From: Rothia uropygialis
Lineage (GTDB): Bacteria > Actinomycetota > Actinomycetes > Actinomycetales > Micrococcaceae
Assembly: GCF_004137765.1 (NCBI RefSeq)
Contig: NZ_NOIS01000001.1
Coordinates: 248,001 to 312,000 of the forward strand
Length of the DNA stretch: 64,000 nucleotides
Direction of reading: 5' to 3'
Made by a program: the position numbers and the translations under genes
The notes under the pieces: model-generated
Databases searched by the model: none
The model's input: the letters and a program-made list of their open reading frames with translations, nothing else
What the model was told of the DNA's origin: nothing
Shown here: positions 27,611 to 37,351 of the stretch, piece by piece
Position numbering within the stretch: position 1 is the stretch's first letter
Layout: the number at the start of each line of letters is the position of its first letter

Positions 27611-28549
27611 TCAGAGATAATGCCGGTCAGTAAGGAACTCTTGCCCCGTGCGCAGCAGTAGATCATGTAATTCCATGGCGTGCTGAGACGCATCGGGCCG
27701 ATGGAGGATCACCATGCAACGTCCCGGGACTTGGGTCTCGGAATGGCTCCTTCTGATCATGATGTGTTGGACGTCCTCGCGCGGCCGGGCCAGCGCAAGG
27801 GCAGGATGACCGCGATACCGAGTCCGGCGCCGACGAGGTCCAGGGCCGTTTTCGAACGTGTCGGTTGCGATCTCGTAGGGAAGCTCGAAGCCCGCGCGTT
27901 GGCACTGTTCGACGAGGCCTTGGGAGCACGAGCCGAGCGGATGGTCATGACTTATCTACGGTCTGCAACCGAGCTCTTCGAGGGTGACGTCATTTCTTTC
28001 CGCCAAAGGATCGTCCGCGGGAACCACCGCAACAAAAGGATCAAACAAAACCTCCTGCGCGGCAAGTCCGGGGCCAAGGTCTTCTAACCGGACGAATGAG
28101 AAGGACAGATCCAATTCTCCGTGGCGAACCTTGTCCGCAGACGCGAGAGCACCCGTCTGCAGAGTGAGTTCGAGCTTCACCTCGGGATGAATCCGGGAAA
28201 ACGCCGCAGCAGCTGGGCTCAGTATTGAGCTTCCCACGCTGGATGTGAACTCGACGCTGACTCTCGAGGTGGCCTGCTGGTGATGAACCCGGAGCTCGGC
28301 GTTGGCTCGGGTGAAACGGTCGAGCAGAGCCCGCGCATGTGGTTCCAGGACCCGTGCGAGTTCGGTCGCGACAATGCCTGTTCCGTCTCGCCGAAACAGC
28401 TCACCTCCCGCTTCACGGCTCAGAATACGCATTTGCTCGCTCACGGTTGGCGGGGCGAACCCCAGATTCCGGGCTGGCAGGGTGACGGAGCCTGAGTCGA
28501 GCACGGTTAGAAATGGGCCCAGCCGGTGGAGATCGGGCGACAGGCTCAT
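27611..28549 (-). pseudogene. LysR-type regulator pseudogene with at least two frame disruptions
   Basis: From ATG 28549 the reading frame gives a normal LysR helix-turn-helix (LHRLGPFLTVLDSGSVTL, PPTVSEQMRILSREAGGELF) and the first part of a substrate-binding domain, then stops at TAG 27956 after about 197 residues. Related sequence continues in another frame (HDHPLGSCSQGLVEQCQRAG, FELPYEIATDTFENG), switches frame again near 27870 to ALDLVGAGLGIAVILPLRW, and returns to end with HAMELHDLLLRTGQEFL before TGA at 27611. LysR proteins are about 300 residues, which the combined pieces reach. Sequencing error is possible but would need several sites. Confidence 0.75.
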
Positions 28550-29071
28550 CTGTATGCTCCAGGTGCTCGCGAACGGTTGGACGGTCCTTACTGTAAGAGA
28601 CCGTATGCTGGCCGGGGCGTCATGGTTCGGGCCATCCGAATGATTGTGCGGGAATTGACTATGGTCCACCGAGCGCGGACATCGGAAGCTGATACCGACA
28701 AACGTTGTGAGAAGAATCAAGGGCCATCATGGATCAGCTCATCGCATTACTGATTCTCGCCGGGGGTGTCGGCGATTCTCGTACTTCTTGCCCTGGTCGT
28801 TGCCTTCTTATGCGGCTGGATCGTCATTGAACGCAACGAGAGAATTCCCCTGAGAAAGCTGGGATTACCGGGTGCCTGCGCGAGCGTATGGCGTGGTCTG
28901 TGTTTGCTGCCGGGCGGGTTGTCCCCACCGGGGGAGCCACGTCCCATGGATTCGAGCGAGGCCCTACCGTGTGCAGAAGAGAACCCGTATTGGAGGTGAC
29001 AGTCCCGAGAGAATACCGGGGCCGCAAGGTTCGTCGGTCAGCGACCGGCACACGTCCCGGTGCCCCGTGCG
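28550..29071. other. Gene-poor stretch with a possible decayed membrane-protein gene
   Basis: No intact gene is convincing. On the plus strand MDQLIALLILAG begins at 28729, and a second frame from about 28766 gives SAILVLLALVVAFLCGWIVI then ERNERIPLRKLGLPG, one clear transmembrane helix with a basic flank. A third frame from about 28888 gives MAWSVFAAGRVVPTGGATSH and a basic end. Joined by two frameshifts these would make one protein of about 115 residues, so this may be another broken gene next to the broken lysR. It could equally be chance. Confidence 0.3.
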
Positions 29072-30394
29072 TTATTTCTTGACGGTACCGATCTTGCGGT
29101 TGCGCCCGGCCAATGCCCCTGCGATGAAATGAACGACCATAAGTACCAATAGGATCACCAGGACGACCTCCCACCCGCCCAAGGCTTCGGCGAACCAACC
29201 CGCAAGCAACGGACCGAGAGCGGCCATCAGATAACCCAAGCACTGGGCCATTCCGGAGAGTTTCATGGTCTGGGCGTAGCTGCTGGTCCGGAGGCCGATC
29301 ATGGCCAGGGACAGTGAGAAGCTGCCGCCGCAGCCGATGCCGATGAAGCTGGCCCACAACGCTGCCGCTTGAGGGGCAACGAGTGCTCCGGCCAAAGCGA
29401 CGATGAGGAATGCCGCGAGAACCATCGCGAGCCAGCTCTGCGACGCGCCGCGTTCGGCCAGGAAGCTCACGCTCAAATTGCCCAGGATCCCGAGGAGCTG
29501 CAGCAAGAAGAGATGGAAGCCTGCGGTGGCCGGGCCGATGCCGATCGTCGATTCGACCGTCGGGAGCCAATTCGCCGCCGTGTAGAAGATGAGCGACTGG
29601 AATCCCATGAACATCGTGACCTGCCACGCGATGGGAGACTTCCAGAGCGATACCTTCCTCGAAGCGTTGGGCTCGACTGCGGAAGGCACTGCGGGTATCG
29701 AGCCCGTGATCGCCTTGGCCAGCGAACCCGAGCGCTCGTATTCGCTCCTGCGAGCCTTCCGCGTCAGGTAGAACCACCATGCCGCGCAGACTGCCGGAAT
29801 GATAGCCCAGAGGGCCAAAGCCGAGCGCCACGAACCGGGAAGGCTGTGTGACAGGGGAGCAGTGATTCCCGAGGCCGTAGCAGCACCCACCGACAGAACC
29901 GCCGTGTACAGTCCCGTCATTAGCGACACGTGCTTCGCAAAATCGCGCTTGACGATGACGGGCACCAGAACATTGCCTATGGCGATGCCGACGCCCACCA
30001 GTAGGGTCCCGACCCAGAGCCACGCAATACCGGGCGTTGACCGCAGAAGAATCCCCAAGCTCAGAACCACGAGGGCGACAAGCACGACCCTCTCAATGCC
30101 GACTCTTTGTGCCGGTATCGAGATGATGGGGGACAGAACCGCGAAGGCCAAGAGAGGAAGCGCGCCGATGAGGCCCAAACCGCCCGAGCCCAAGCCTGTG
30201 TCGTCACCGATCTGTGTCAGAACCGGCCCAACCGTGGTCAGCGCGGGCCTCAGGCACGATGCGATCAGCAGGACGACGATGCACCAGGCGGCCGTGACCC
30301 GGTGAGCACCAGGCATTCTCGCCATTGCACCGGAGCCGTACAGGTCGGCGCCGTCACTTGGTTCCGAAGGAGAATTCTCGGGAGTATTGGTCAA
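29072..30394 (-). CDS. MFS transporter, CynX/NimT-like
   Basis: 440 residues from TTG 30394, with GGAG at suitable distance; an in-frame ATG lies 23 residues later. About 12 transmembrane helices in two halves joined by a cytoplasmic loop near residue 215-250. Sequence style (SCLRPALTTVGPVLTQI, then ALPLLAFAVLSPII) is that of the CynX/NimT branch, which includes cyanate and nitroimidazole transporters; the substrate here is unknown. It starts only 4 bases after the menA stop and is probably co-transcribed with it. Confidence 0.85.
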   Translation of the reverse strand: MTNTPENSPSEPSDGADLYGSGAMARMPGAHRVTAAWCIVVLLIASCLRPALTTVGPVLTQIGDDTGLGSGGLGLIGALPLLAFAVLSPIISIPAQRVGIERVVLVALVVLSLGILLRSTPGIAWLWVGTLLVGVGIAIGNVLVPVIVKRDFAKHVSLMTGLYTAVLSVGAATASGITAPLSHSLPGSWRSALALWAIIPAVCAAWWFYLTRKARRSEYERSGSLAKAITGSIPAVPSAVEPNASRKVSLWKSPIAWQVTMFMGFQSLIFYTAANWLPTVESTIGIGPATAGFHLFLLQLLGILGNLSVSFLAERGASQSWLAMVLAAFLIVALAGALVAPQAAALWASFIGIGCGGSFSLSLAMIGLRTSSYAQTMKLSGMAQCLGYLMAALGPLLAGWFAEALGGWEVVLVILLVLMVVHFIAGALAGRNRKIGTVKK

Positions 30395-30398
30395 TGAG

Positions 30399-31274
30399 TC
30401 AGGCTCCGATGGTTGAAGCGACCAGGAGCAGAAGCGCGAAAAGCACGCTGAGCAAGCCAGTCTGCTTGAGGACAGGGATCAGTTTTTTCATGTCCGTCGC
30501 GGACAGGACGGTTCGCGTGGCGGGCAAGACTAGGGGTATGGCCAGCAGAACCAAAAGGTTCCACGGGTTTTCAGGGATGGTGAAGAGCATGAGTGCAAAA
30601 GCCAAGCCGAGTTCGATCGCGTAGGCCAGCCGTGCCCGGGAATCGCCCAGTCGGACTGCAAGGGTACGTTTGCCTGCCTCGGCGTCCGTGGGAATATCCC
30701 GAATATTGTTTGCCATCAGCAAACCACAGGCTATGAGACCCATGGAGACCGAGGCGACCACAGCTGTCATGGACAGTTGCGAAGCCTGCACGAAGGTCGT
30801 TCCCATCGTCGCGACGAGCCCGAAGTACAGGAAGACGAAAACATCGCCCAACCCCATATACCCATACGGGTGTTTTCCGCCGGTATACCCCCACGCGGCA
30901 AAGACCGCCGACAGCCCGATGAGCAGAAACCACCATTGACCCGTGATTACGACGAGGGCCAGCCCAGAAATCATGGCTGCGGCGAAACATCCGAAGGCCG
31001 CGAATTTGACGTGGTTGGCGGGTGCCGCGCCTGAACCGGTCAGGCGCATTGGTCCGACCCGCGCATCGTCGGTGCCCTTGATGCCGTCCGAGTAATCATT
31101 GGCATAGTTGACGCCGATCTGCAGGAAGAAGGCCACGAGCAACGCCAAGACGGCGCAGACCGGGCGGAATTCTCTCAGCTCGATCGCGGCTGCGGTCCCC
31201 GCGATCACGGGGGCGACGGCCAGGGGAAGAGTGCGCATACGAGCGCCTTCGACCCATTGTGCAACGGTTGCCAC
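30399..31274 (-). CDS. menA: 1,4-dihydroxy-2-naphthoate polyprenyltransferase
   Basis: About 291 residues from GTG 31274, chosen for the GAGAGGA site (31281-31287, minus strand); a start at 31334 would add 20 unlikely residues. UbiA-superfamily features: the first Asp-rich motif NYANDYSDGIKGTDD at residues 56-70 and a second region NNIRDIPTDAEAGKRTL near 170, with eight or nine membrane helices. It attaches the polyprenyl chain to DHNA at the membrane, making demethylmenaquinone. menE and menB lie just upstream on the same strand. Confidence 0.95.
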   Translation of the reverse strand: MATVAQWVEGARMRTLPLAVAPVIAGTAAAIELREFRPVCAVLALLVAFFLQIGVNYANDYSDGIKGTDDARVGPMRLTGSGAAPANHVKFAAFGCFAAAMISGLALVVITGQWWFLLIGLSAVFAAWGYTGGKHPYGYMGLGDVFVFLYFGLVATMGTTFVQASQLSMTAVVASVSMGLIACGLLMANNIRDIPTDAEAGKRTLAVRLGDSRARLAYAIELGLAFALMLFTIPENPWNLLVLLAIPLVLPATRTVLSATDMKKLIPVLKQTGLLSVLFALLLLVASTIGA

Positions 31275-31380
31275 GATGGTTCCTCTCGGACGAGCCGGGC
31301 ACACAAGCGCCAGGCTGGATGCATGGGATGACAATTCATTGTCTCACTGAGCCAGGAACGCGCCAGCCGAGCGAGAATCG

Positions 31381-32592
31381 TTACTGGACGGAGGAGCCCT
31401 CAAGTAGTCGCCGGACCGCTGCTTGGTCAGGCTTTCCGGTACTGGCCTGCGGCAACTGGTCCAGTATGACGATTTCCTTGGGTGCCGCCGCAGGACCCAA
31501 TCGTCGACGTACGAGTTCGATCAGTTCTTTGGCGTCGGGGTCATGCCCCGGCCTGCGGGAGACAGCGGCACGAATCTCCTGGCCCCATTGGGGGCTCTCC
31601 ACCCCGACGACTATTGCCTCGCGTACCGCGGGATCGTCCTCAAGGACACGCGCGACTGCACGAGCGGAGACTTTGACACCACCGGTCATCATGACGTCGT
31701 CCGCTCGACCCATGACGCGCAGGCCGGACTCCGGGTTGTACGTTCCAAGATCGTCGGTCCGGTACCACCAGACCCCCTCCGGATCACGACGGAATGACTC
31801 GGCCGTGCGCTCGCTGTCCTCCAGGTACCCGGAGGCCAAGGTTGGTCCACCCAGCCAGATTCGTCCGGCACCGCTCTGATCTACGGAGGGCTCGATGGCA
31901 ATACGGGTTCCGGGCAGTGGGTGGGAATCGTAGACACATCCGCCGGCCGTCTCCGCGCTGCCGTAGGTCAGCACGAGGGGAATCCGCAGTTCGTCGCAAC
32001 GGTTCAGGAGCATGGACGACGCGGGGGCTCCGCCCAGCAGGATCGCATCAAAACTGCGTAGCGCTTCGAGTACGTCTGCTTCCGGGATTGCCCCGGATTC
32101 TATCTCTTCGAGCAAAGCATGAACTTGTGTGGGTACCAATGAGGTCATTCGGCGGCCCGCACCGAGACGGTCAACCGCGTCGAGGAAGTCCCGGGCGGTG
32201 AAATGGCCTCCGGAAACTATGGATTCGGTCGTTACCGGTCGTGTTCCCGCCAGAATCGAACGGGCCACGACCTGTGCCCCGGCCACGTAGTGAACCGGAA
32301 GCGCAAGCAACCAGTGGGCCCCACCATCGGTTCTCGTGGCCACTTCGGTCGCAAGTCCGGAGGAGCGCAGAGCCCGGGCGCTCAGCACGGTCTTTTTGGG
32401 GCGTCCCGTGGAGCCCGAGGTGCCGACGACCAACGCGGCGACCTCTTCACCGACTCGGGTCTCTCGGGTGATGGTCGCACCGAGGCCTCTGTACAACTCT
32501 TCCGGACCGATGGATCCGGGGCCGTCGAGGTGGAGAGCGGCATCGGAGACCGCAGAGGGTGAGGGCACAGGGGAGAGCGAAGAAAAATCCAT
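31381..32592 (-). CDS. menE: o-Succinylbenzoate-CoA ligase
   Basis: 403 residues. ANL-superfamily adenylating enzyme: the P-loop TSGSTGRPKK at residues 58-67, LTYGSAETAGGCVY near 215-230, YRTDDLG near 275 and the C-terminal lid with ASTGKPDQAAVRRLL. It is shorter at the N-terminus than typical MenE, as in other actinobacteria. It activates o-succinylbenzoate to its CoA thioester for MenB. It is encoded 46 bases after menB and followed by menA. Confidence 0.93.
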   Translation of the reverse strand: MDFSSLSPVPSPSAVSDAALHLDGPGSIGPEELYRGLGATITRETRVGEEVAALVVGTSGSTGRPKKTVLSARALRSSGLATEVATRTDGGAHWLLALPVHYVAGAQVVARSILAGTRPVTTESIVSGGHFTARDFLDAVDRLGAGRRMTSLVPTQVHALLEEIESGAIPEADVLEALRSFDAILLGGAPASSMLLNRCDELRIPLVLTYGSAETAGGCVYDSHPLPGTRIAIEPSVDQSGAGRIWLGGPTLASGYLEDSERTAESFRRDPEGVWWYRTDDLGTYNPESGLRVMGRADDVMMTGGVKVSARAVARVLEDDPAVREAIVVGVESPQWGQEIRAAVSRRPGHDPDAKELIELVRRRLGPAAAPKEIVILDQLPQASTGKPDQAAVRRLLEGSSVQ

Positions 32593-32638
32593 GACCCCTC
32601 CAGCCTAGTCCTGCGCGCCGGGGGGGGGCACCTCGTGG

Positions 32639-33604
32639 CTAGAAGTAGTACGGGAAGGCCGACCAGTCGGGATCACGCTTGCCCAAGAAGGCGTCTCGCC
32701 CTTCCACTGCCTCATCCGTCATGTACCCCATGCGGGTTGCCTCGCCCGCGAAGACCTGCTGGCCGACCATTCCGTCGTCGGGCAGGTTGAACGCGAATTT
32801 CAGCATACGTATCGCTTGTGGTGATTGGCCCGCAATGTCGGCGGCGTATCGAAGCGCGGTCTCTTCCAAGTCGGCGTGGGCAACGACCTCATTGACCGCG
32901 CCCATCTCGTACATGCGCTGGGCATCGTATTCCCTGGCCAGGAAGAAAATTTCGCGCGCAGCCTTCTGACCGACCTGGCGAGCCAGAAGGGCCGAACCGT
33001 AACCGGCGTCGAAGGAGCCGACCGTTGCATCGGTCTGTTTGAACTTGCCGAATTCGCGAGAAGCGATGGTCAGATCGCATACCACGTGGAGAGAGTGCCC
33101 GCCCCCGGCCGCCCAGCCCGAGACCACTGCAACGACGACTTTGGGCATGGTGCGAATCAGCCGCTGAACCTCCAGGATGTGGAGACGCCCCGCTCTGGCC
33201 GGGTCGATGGAGTCGGCGGTGTCGCCTTCGGCGTAACGGTATCCGTCGCGTCCCCGGATGCGCTGGTCACCGCCCGAGCAGAAGGCCCAGCCGCCGTCCT
33301 TTGGCGAAGGGCCGTTGCCCGTCAGCAATACGGTTCCCACGTCACTGGTCATGCGTGCGTGGTCCAGGGCCCGGTACAGCTCGTCCACGGTTCCGGGTCG
33401 GAAAGCATTGCGAACTTCGGGTCGGTCGAAGGCGATGCGGACGCAAGGGAGATCCCGAACCACGCGGCCCGAGGCGTCCCGCTCGACCTGACGGTGATAC
33501 GTGATGTCCTGGAAGTCGTCGAAGCCTTCGACCGCACGCCACCGGTGAGGATCGAAGGTGTCGGATACGGACTGGGGCACTGGGAAGTTCTCGGGCGTAG
33601 TCAT
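32639..33604 (-). CDS. menB: 1,4-dihydroxy-2-naphthoyl-CoA synthase (naphthoate synthase)
   Basis: 321 residues. Crotonase fold with the oxyanion-hole pattern GWAFCSGGDQRIRGRDGY, then VSGWAAGGGHSLHVVCDL, QTDATVGSFDAGYGSALLAR and the C-terminal GKRDPDWSAFPYYF typical of MenB. The longer N-terminal portion (DITYHRQVERDASGRVVRD) is the actinobacterial form. It performs the Dieckmann-type ring closure of o-succinylbenzoyl-CoA. Gene order menB-menE-menA follows the pathway. Confidence 0.96.
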   Translation of the reverse strand: MTTPENFPVPQSVSDTFDPHRWRAVEGFDDFQDITYHRQVERDASGRVVRDLPCVRIAFDRPEVRNAFRPGTVDELYRALDHARMTSDVGTVLLTGNGPSPKDGGWAFCSGGDQRIRGRDGYRYAEGDTADSIDPARAGRLHILEVQRLIRTMPKVVVAVVSGWAAGGGHSLHVVCDLTIASREFGKFKQTDATVGSFDAGYGSALLARQVGQKAAREIFFLAREYDAQRMYEMGAVNEVVAHADLEETALRYAADIAGQSPQAIRMLKFAFNLPDDGMVGQQVFAGEATRMGYMTDEAVEGRDAFLGKRDPDWSAFPYYF

Positions 33605-33630
33605 CTCTGCGATTCTAATCGTGTTCGACG

Positions 33631-33666
33631 CGTCCTGCCCGCCGGGATGACCGAGCGGGCAGGACG
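33631..33666. terminator. GC-rich hairpin between putP and menB
   Basis: CGTCCTGCCCGC (33631-33642) pairs perfectly with GCGGGCAGGACG (33655-33666) around a 12-base loop. It lies just beyond the stop of putP on the minus strand. There is no T-run, as is common for actinobacterial terminators. Function is inferred. Confidence 0.55.
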
Positions 33667-33682
33667 TCGGATGCGGTGCAGG

Positions 33683-35197
33683 TCAGCGAGCCGAGGCCAG
33701 TTCCTTGGCCTCCTCGAATTCATGCTCGACGCGTTCAGACTGCTTGTGGGTCATCAAGGACACGACGATGCCGACGACGAGCGCGGCCAAGAAACCGGGG
33801 ACGATTTCGTACAGTGCGAGGATGCCCGTGGACTCGGGGTCCTGGAACACATACCGCCACACGATCGTCACGACGGCGCCCACAATCATCGAGCACAGCC
33901 CACCAGTTGCGGTGAGCTTCTTCCAGAACAGGGACATCAGCATCAGCGGTCCGAAGGCCGCACCGAAGCCGGCCCAGGCGAAGGCCACAAGTTCGAGCAC
34001 AGCGGAATCCGAGTCGAGAGCGATCAGGGCCGCGATGACCGAAACCGTCAGGACAGCGCCTCGGGACATCCACAGCTGGACCTTGGGGGAGGGCTTGCGC
34101 TTGATGATCAACATGGCCAGGTCTTCGACCGCGGCCGACGACGAAACCACGAGCTGAGAGGAAACCGTGGACATGATCGCGGCGAGCACCGCCGCCAGGA
34201 CGAATCCTGCTGCCAGAGGGTGGAACAGGATTTGGGACAGATCCAAGAACACGGTTTCGGCGGACTTGGTGTCCGTGAGACTCGCCTCCGGGTGCGTCGA
34301 GAAATACGCGATACCTGTCAGCGCCGTGGCGATGGTGCCCAACACGGAGAGGACCATCCAGGAAATTCCGATACGTCGGGCGGTCGGTGCGTCCTTGGGT
34401 GCCCGGAGGGCCATGAAACGGATCACGATGTGGGGCTGACCAAAGTATCCGAGACCCCAGGCCAACGAGGAGACGACACCGATGGCTGTGGCCCCGCTGA
34501 CGAGCGACAGAGCGTTCGGATTCGCCTCCGAGACGGCATGGAGAACATTCGACGGGCCGCCGAACTGAATGACGGCGACGACCGGGACCATGATGAGCGC
34601 GATCAGCATCAGCAAACCTTGCGCCACGTCCGTGAATGTAGCCCCGAGGAATCCGCCGAAGAACGTGTAAAGTACCGTGATCGCGGCAATGACGATCATG
34701 CCCAGCAGATAGTTTCCGCCGAACGTGGTCTGGTAAAACTTTCCTCCGGCCACCATGCCGGAGGAGACGTAGAAAATGAAGAATACGAGAATAATGATTC
34801 CGCACGTTACGCGCAGCACGCGGCTTGAAAGACCGTCGGCTTTGAGGCGGTTGTCGAAAAAGGACGGAATGGTAATCGCATTGCCTGCGACCTCCGAATA
34901 GGCGCGCAGGCGTGGGGCGACGAGCTTCCAATTGACCCACGCCCCGACGGTCAGGCCAACAGCGATCCATGCGTCCAGCAAGCCGGAGACGTAGATCGCC
35001 CCGGGAAGGCCCATCACGAGCCAGCCGGACATATCGGACGCACCTGCGGACAAGGCGGCGACCCCTGGTCTGAGGGAACGACCGCCGAGCATGTAGTCTT
35101 CGTTGTCAGTGTTCTTGGTGCTGGCCCAGAGGCCGATCACGATCATCCCCAGAAAATATATCCCCAAGGCTATGTACTGAAATGTCTGGTCTGACAT
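33683..35197 (-). CDS. putP: Sodium/proline symporter, PutP type
   Basis: 504 residues from ATG 35197, with GGAG 8 bases upstream; in-frame codons up to 35290 look non-coding. Solute:sodium symporter fold with about 13 membrane helices. The first helices read QYIALGIYFLGMIVIGLWAS and GASDMSGWLVMGLPGAIYVS, which match the PutP substrate and sodium site region. The C-terminal tail is charged. It takes up proline with sodium, as nutrient or osmolyte. A GC-rich hairpin follows its stop. Confidence 0.92.
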   Translation of the reverse strand: MSDQTFQYIALGIYFLGMIVIGLWASTKNTDNEDYMLGGRSLRPGVAALSAGASDMSGWLVMGLPGAIYVSGLLDAWIAVGLTVGAWVNWKLVAPRLRAYSEVAGNAITIPSFFDNRLKADGLSSRVLRVTCGIIILVFFIFYVSSGMVAGGKFYQTTFGGNYLLGMIVIAAITVLYTFFGGFLGATFTDVAQGLLMLIALIMVPVVAVIQFGGPSNVLHAVSEANPNALSLVSGATAIGVVSSLAWGLGYFGQPHIVIRFMALRAPKDAPTARRIGISWMVLSVLGTIATALTGIAYFSTHPEASLTDTKSAETVFLDLSQILFHPLAAGFVLAAVLAAIMSTVSSQLVVSSSAAVEDLAMLIIKRKPSPKVQLWMSRGAVLTVSVIAALIALDSDSAVLELVAFAWAGFGAAFGPLMLMSLFWKKLTATGGLCSMIVGAVVTIVWRYVFQDPESTGILALYEIVPGFLAALVVGIVVSLMTHKQSERVEHEFEEAKELASAR

Positions 35198-35349
35198 CAA
35201 AAATCTCCGGTGCGACTGGATTGATAAGTATCGCAGTCCGCCCCCAAGGGATTCGGGGTGGACTTTGACTCGTTTAGTATGCCAGATCACAAGGTCTGTA
35301 TTAAATATGAGATAGATGAGCGCGCGGCATTACGTTACGGGCGTCAGCG

Positions 35350-36294
35350 CTATTTCCGGGTAGCCTTGGGCATTTGAGAGGTATGCAGAACCTGGAGGGC
35401 TTCGGTATGCGTCGTGATTATCGCCGCGGAGCGGTTAGCTCGCCAGGTCACGGCCGCGCCCGAAATGACGATCAGCGCAATACCGACGTAGGCCGGAATG
35501 GTCAGCAACTCACCGAGCAGCACAAGACCAACCAGTGAGGAAACCACTGGGTCCAGGGAGAAGAATACGCCCACAACGGCGGGATTGGTGAGCGTCGCGG
35601 CGAAGGCATCGCAAGAGAAAGCCAATGCAAGCCCCACGGCACCGATGAATATTGCGATTCCCCAATCTCCCAGGTTCATTCTCGGCACGGCGAGCGCGGT
35701 GGCCGGCGCCCACAGGATCGCTCCGATGGCGATGGACACTGAGAGTCCGCGGATCCCGGAGGTCGCCTCGGTGCCGTTGCCGATCTTGCCCGACAGGAAG
35801 GTGTATCCGGTCATGGATGCGGCGGCCATGAAAGCAAAGGCGTAGCCCAGCAAATCGGTGTTGCCGAAAGTCGGCCCGGCGATGAGAACGACACCAGCGA
35901 GGGCTCCGAGGGCGAACAGACCGTCCTTGATCTTGCGGACGCCCAACATGGCCACGGTGAATGCACCCAGATATTCGATGGTGACGGCGACGCCCAGCGG
36001 AATGCGATCGACCGCAAGGTAGAAGAACACATTCATCAAAGAGGAAACGACTCCGTAGGCCACGACCGATAGCCAGTCTTTCCGGGTGAACCGCCAGAAG
36101 CGGGGCCGGGCTATCGCGAGGAGAACGACCGCGGCCGTCGTCATGCGCAGGCCCGAGACCGAAACGGGGTTGAACTTTTCGAAGAGCGTCGAAGCGACGG
36201 CGGCTGTGATCTGGATGCCGGTCGAACCCACGAGCACCGCGAGCAACGCCGTGGTGCCTTTGTGACGAGGCGAGATGCGGTCAACAAGCGGCAC
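35350..36294 (-). CDS. EamA/RhtA-type drug/metabolite exporter
   Basis: 314 residues. Ten transmembrane helices in two EamA repeats; recognisable segments include [20 protein letters not shown], a signature of RhtA-like threonine/homoserine exporters, and [20 protein letters not shown] in the second repeat. The substrate is not known. Its start overlaps the end of gluQRS by 14 bases, indicating co-transcription. Confidence 0.85.
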   Translation of the reverse strand: MPLVDRISPRHKGTTALLAVLVGSTGIQITAAVASTLFEKFNPVSVSGLRMTTAAVVLLAIARPRFWRFTRKDWLSVVAYGVVSSLMNVFFYLAVDRIPLGVAVTIEYLGAFTVAMLGVRKIKDGLFALGALAGVVLIAGPTFGNTDLLGYAFAFMAAASMTGYTFLSGKIGNGTEATSGIRGLSVSIAIGAILWAPATALAVPRMNLGDWGIAIFIGAVGLALAFSCDAFAATLTNPAVVGVFFSLDPVVSSLVGLVLLGELLTIPAYVGIALIVISGAAVTWRANRSAAIITTHTEALQVLHTSQMPKATRK

Positions 36295-37249
36295 AGGAAG
36301 ACTCCATCAAGGGATCGAGGACGGTCCAGGGGTCATGGGATATCGCATCCGGCGAGAAGACCTCGAGCATCTGTTGCGCTGTTTCCGGCAGGTGCGGCCC
36401 GGTGGAGGTGCGTACGGGTCGGAGCGGCATCGACTGGGCGATCAACCGCGCGATATCGGCGCAGGAAAGCCCTGCATCCCGAAGTCTGGCCATCGTAACG
36501 GCGCCGTCGCGTTTGGCCAGCCGTTTGCCGTCGCGGTTGAGGGCGAGCGGAACATGGGCATACTCGATGTCGCCGAGGCCGAGCAAATGGGCAAGATAAG
36601 ATTGCCGAGGCGTCGATGAAAGAAGGTCGTCGCCTCTGACGACCTGGTCGATGCCCTGGTGCGCATCGTCGACGACCACCGCGAGATTGTATGCCGCCCG
36701 TCCGTCGTTGCGAACAAGCACCATGTCGTCGACGGCATCAGTGTACCGACCGGCGAAGAGGTCGCATACCGTCCACTGGCTGACTTCGGCCCGGAGGCGC
36801 AAAGCGGCGGGCCGGTCCAGTGCTTTTTCGGCTCGTTGCTCGTCCGTCAGTTGCCTACAAGTTCCGGGGTAGGCACCCGGAGCCCCGTGTGGCGCCGAGG
36901 CCGCTTCCTGGATCTCCCGACGCGTGCAGAAGCATTCGTAGACCAAACCCTTGGCACGAAGTTCACGAACAGCCTCGTCATAGGCATGTGTGCGCTTCGA
37001 CTGCACGAGCGGTTCATCATCCCAATCGATGCCGAGGGACGCCAGATCGTCCAACTGGCGCCGCGCGGATCCTTCTTGCACGCGATCCAAGTCTTCGATG
37101 CGCAGGACGAAGCGGCGACCGGTCGACCGCGCAAGGAGCCACGCGTATAGGGCGGTCCGGAGGTTGCCGAGATGCAAATCTCCGGAAGGCGACGGTGCGT
37201 AACGCCCCGTTCCTTGGGCGGAAATGTGCTGGCCGGATGGGGTGAACAT
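36281..37249 (-). CDS. gluQRS: Glutamyl-Q tRNA(Asp) synthetase
   Basis: 322 residues. The class I catalytic core of glutamyl-tRNA synthetase without the anticodon-binding domain: [15 protein letters not shown] (HIGH-type motif, residues ~15-29), RIEDLDR, zinc ligands in ECFCTRREI and YPGTCR, and [11 protein letters not shown] in place of KMSKS near residue 240. GluQRS glutamylates queuosine in tRNA-Asp. Length matches the family rather than full GluRS. It is upstream of, and overlaps, the EamA exporter. Confidence 0.94.
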   Translation of the reverse strand: MFTPSGQHISAQGTGRYAPSPSGDLHLGNLRTALYAWLLARSTGRRFVLRIEDLDRVQEGSARRQLDDLASLGIDWDDEPLVQSKRTHAYDEAVRELRAKGLVYECFCTRREIQEAASAPHGAPGAYPGTCRQLTDEQRAEKALDRPAALRLRAEVSQWTVCDLFAGRYTDAVDDMVLVRNDGRAAYNLAVVVDDAHQGIDQVVRGDDLLSSTPRQSYLAHLLGLGDIEYAHVPLALNRDGKRLAKRDGAVTMARLRDAGLSCADIARLIAQSMPLRPVRTSTGPHLPETAQQMLEVFSPDAISHDPWTVLDPLMESSCAAC

Positions 37250-37351
37250 GCTCCCATAGTAACGAGAGGGGCAAGTAGTCGATCGCGTCGAGCTGACGAG
37301 TTTCCCGCCAGGATGCCTCGCGAATCACTCCGGATCAAGTACCGTATGTAT

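Noticed and set aside
28824-30023. 399-residue minus-strand frame overlapping the MFS transporter
   Set aside because: Same strand, different frame from a clear 12-helix MFS protein; it has no helices or domains of its own.
30399-33604. Considered an intact menFD-type arrangement around menA-menE-menB
   Set aside because: No chorismate-binding domain sequence was found in any frame of the window, so menF is not annotated.
32825-34828. 667-residue plus-strand open frame opposite menB and putP
   Set aside because: It is the antisense of two well-supported genes, lacks recognisable domains and is rich in Arg, Gly, Asp and His, as expected for the complement of GC-rich coding sequence.
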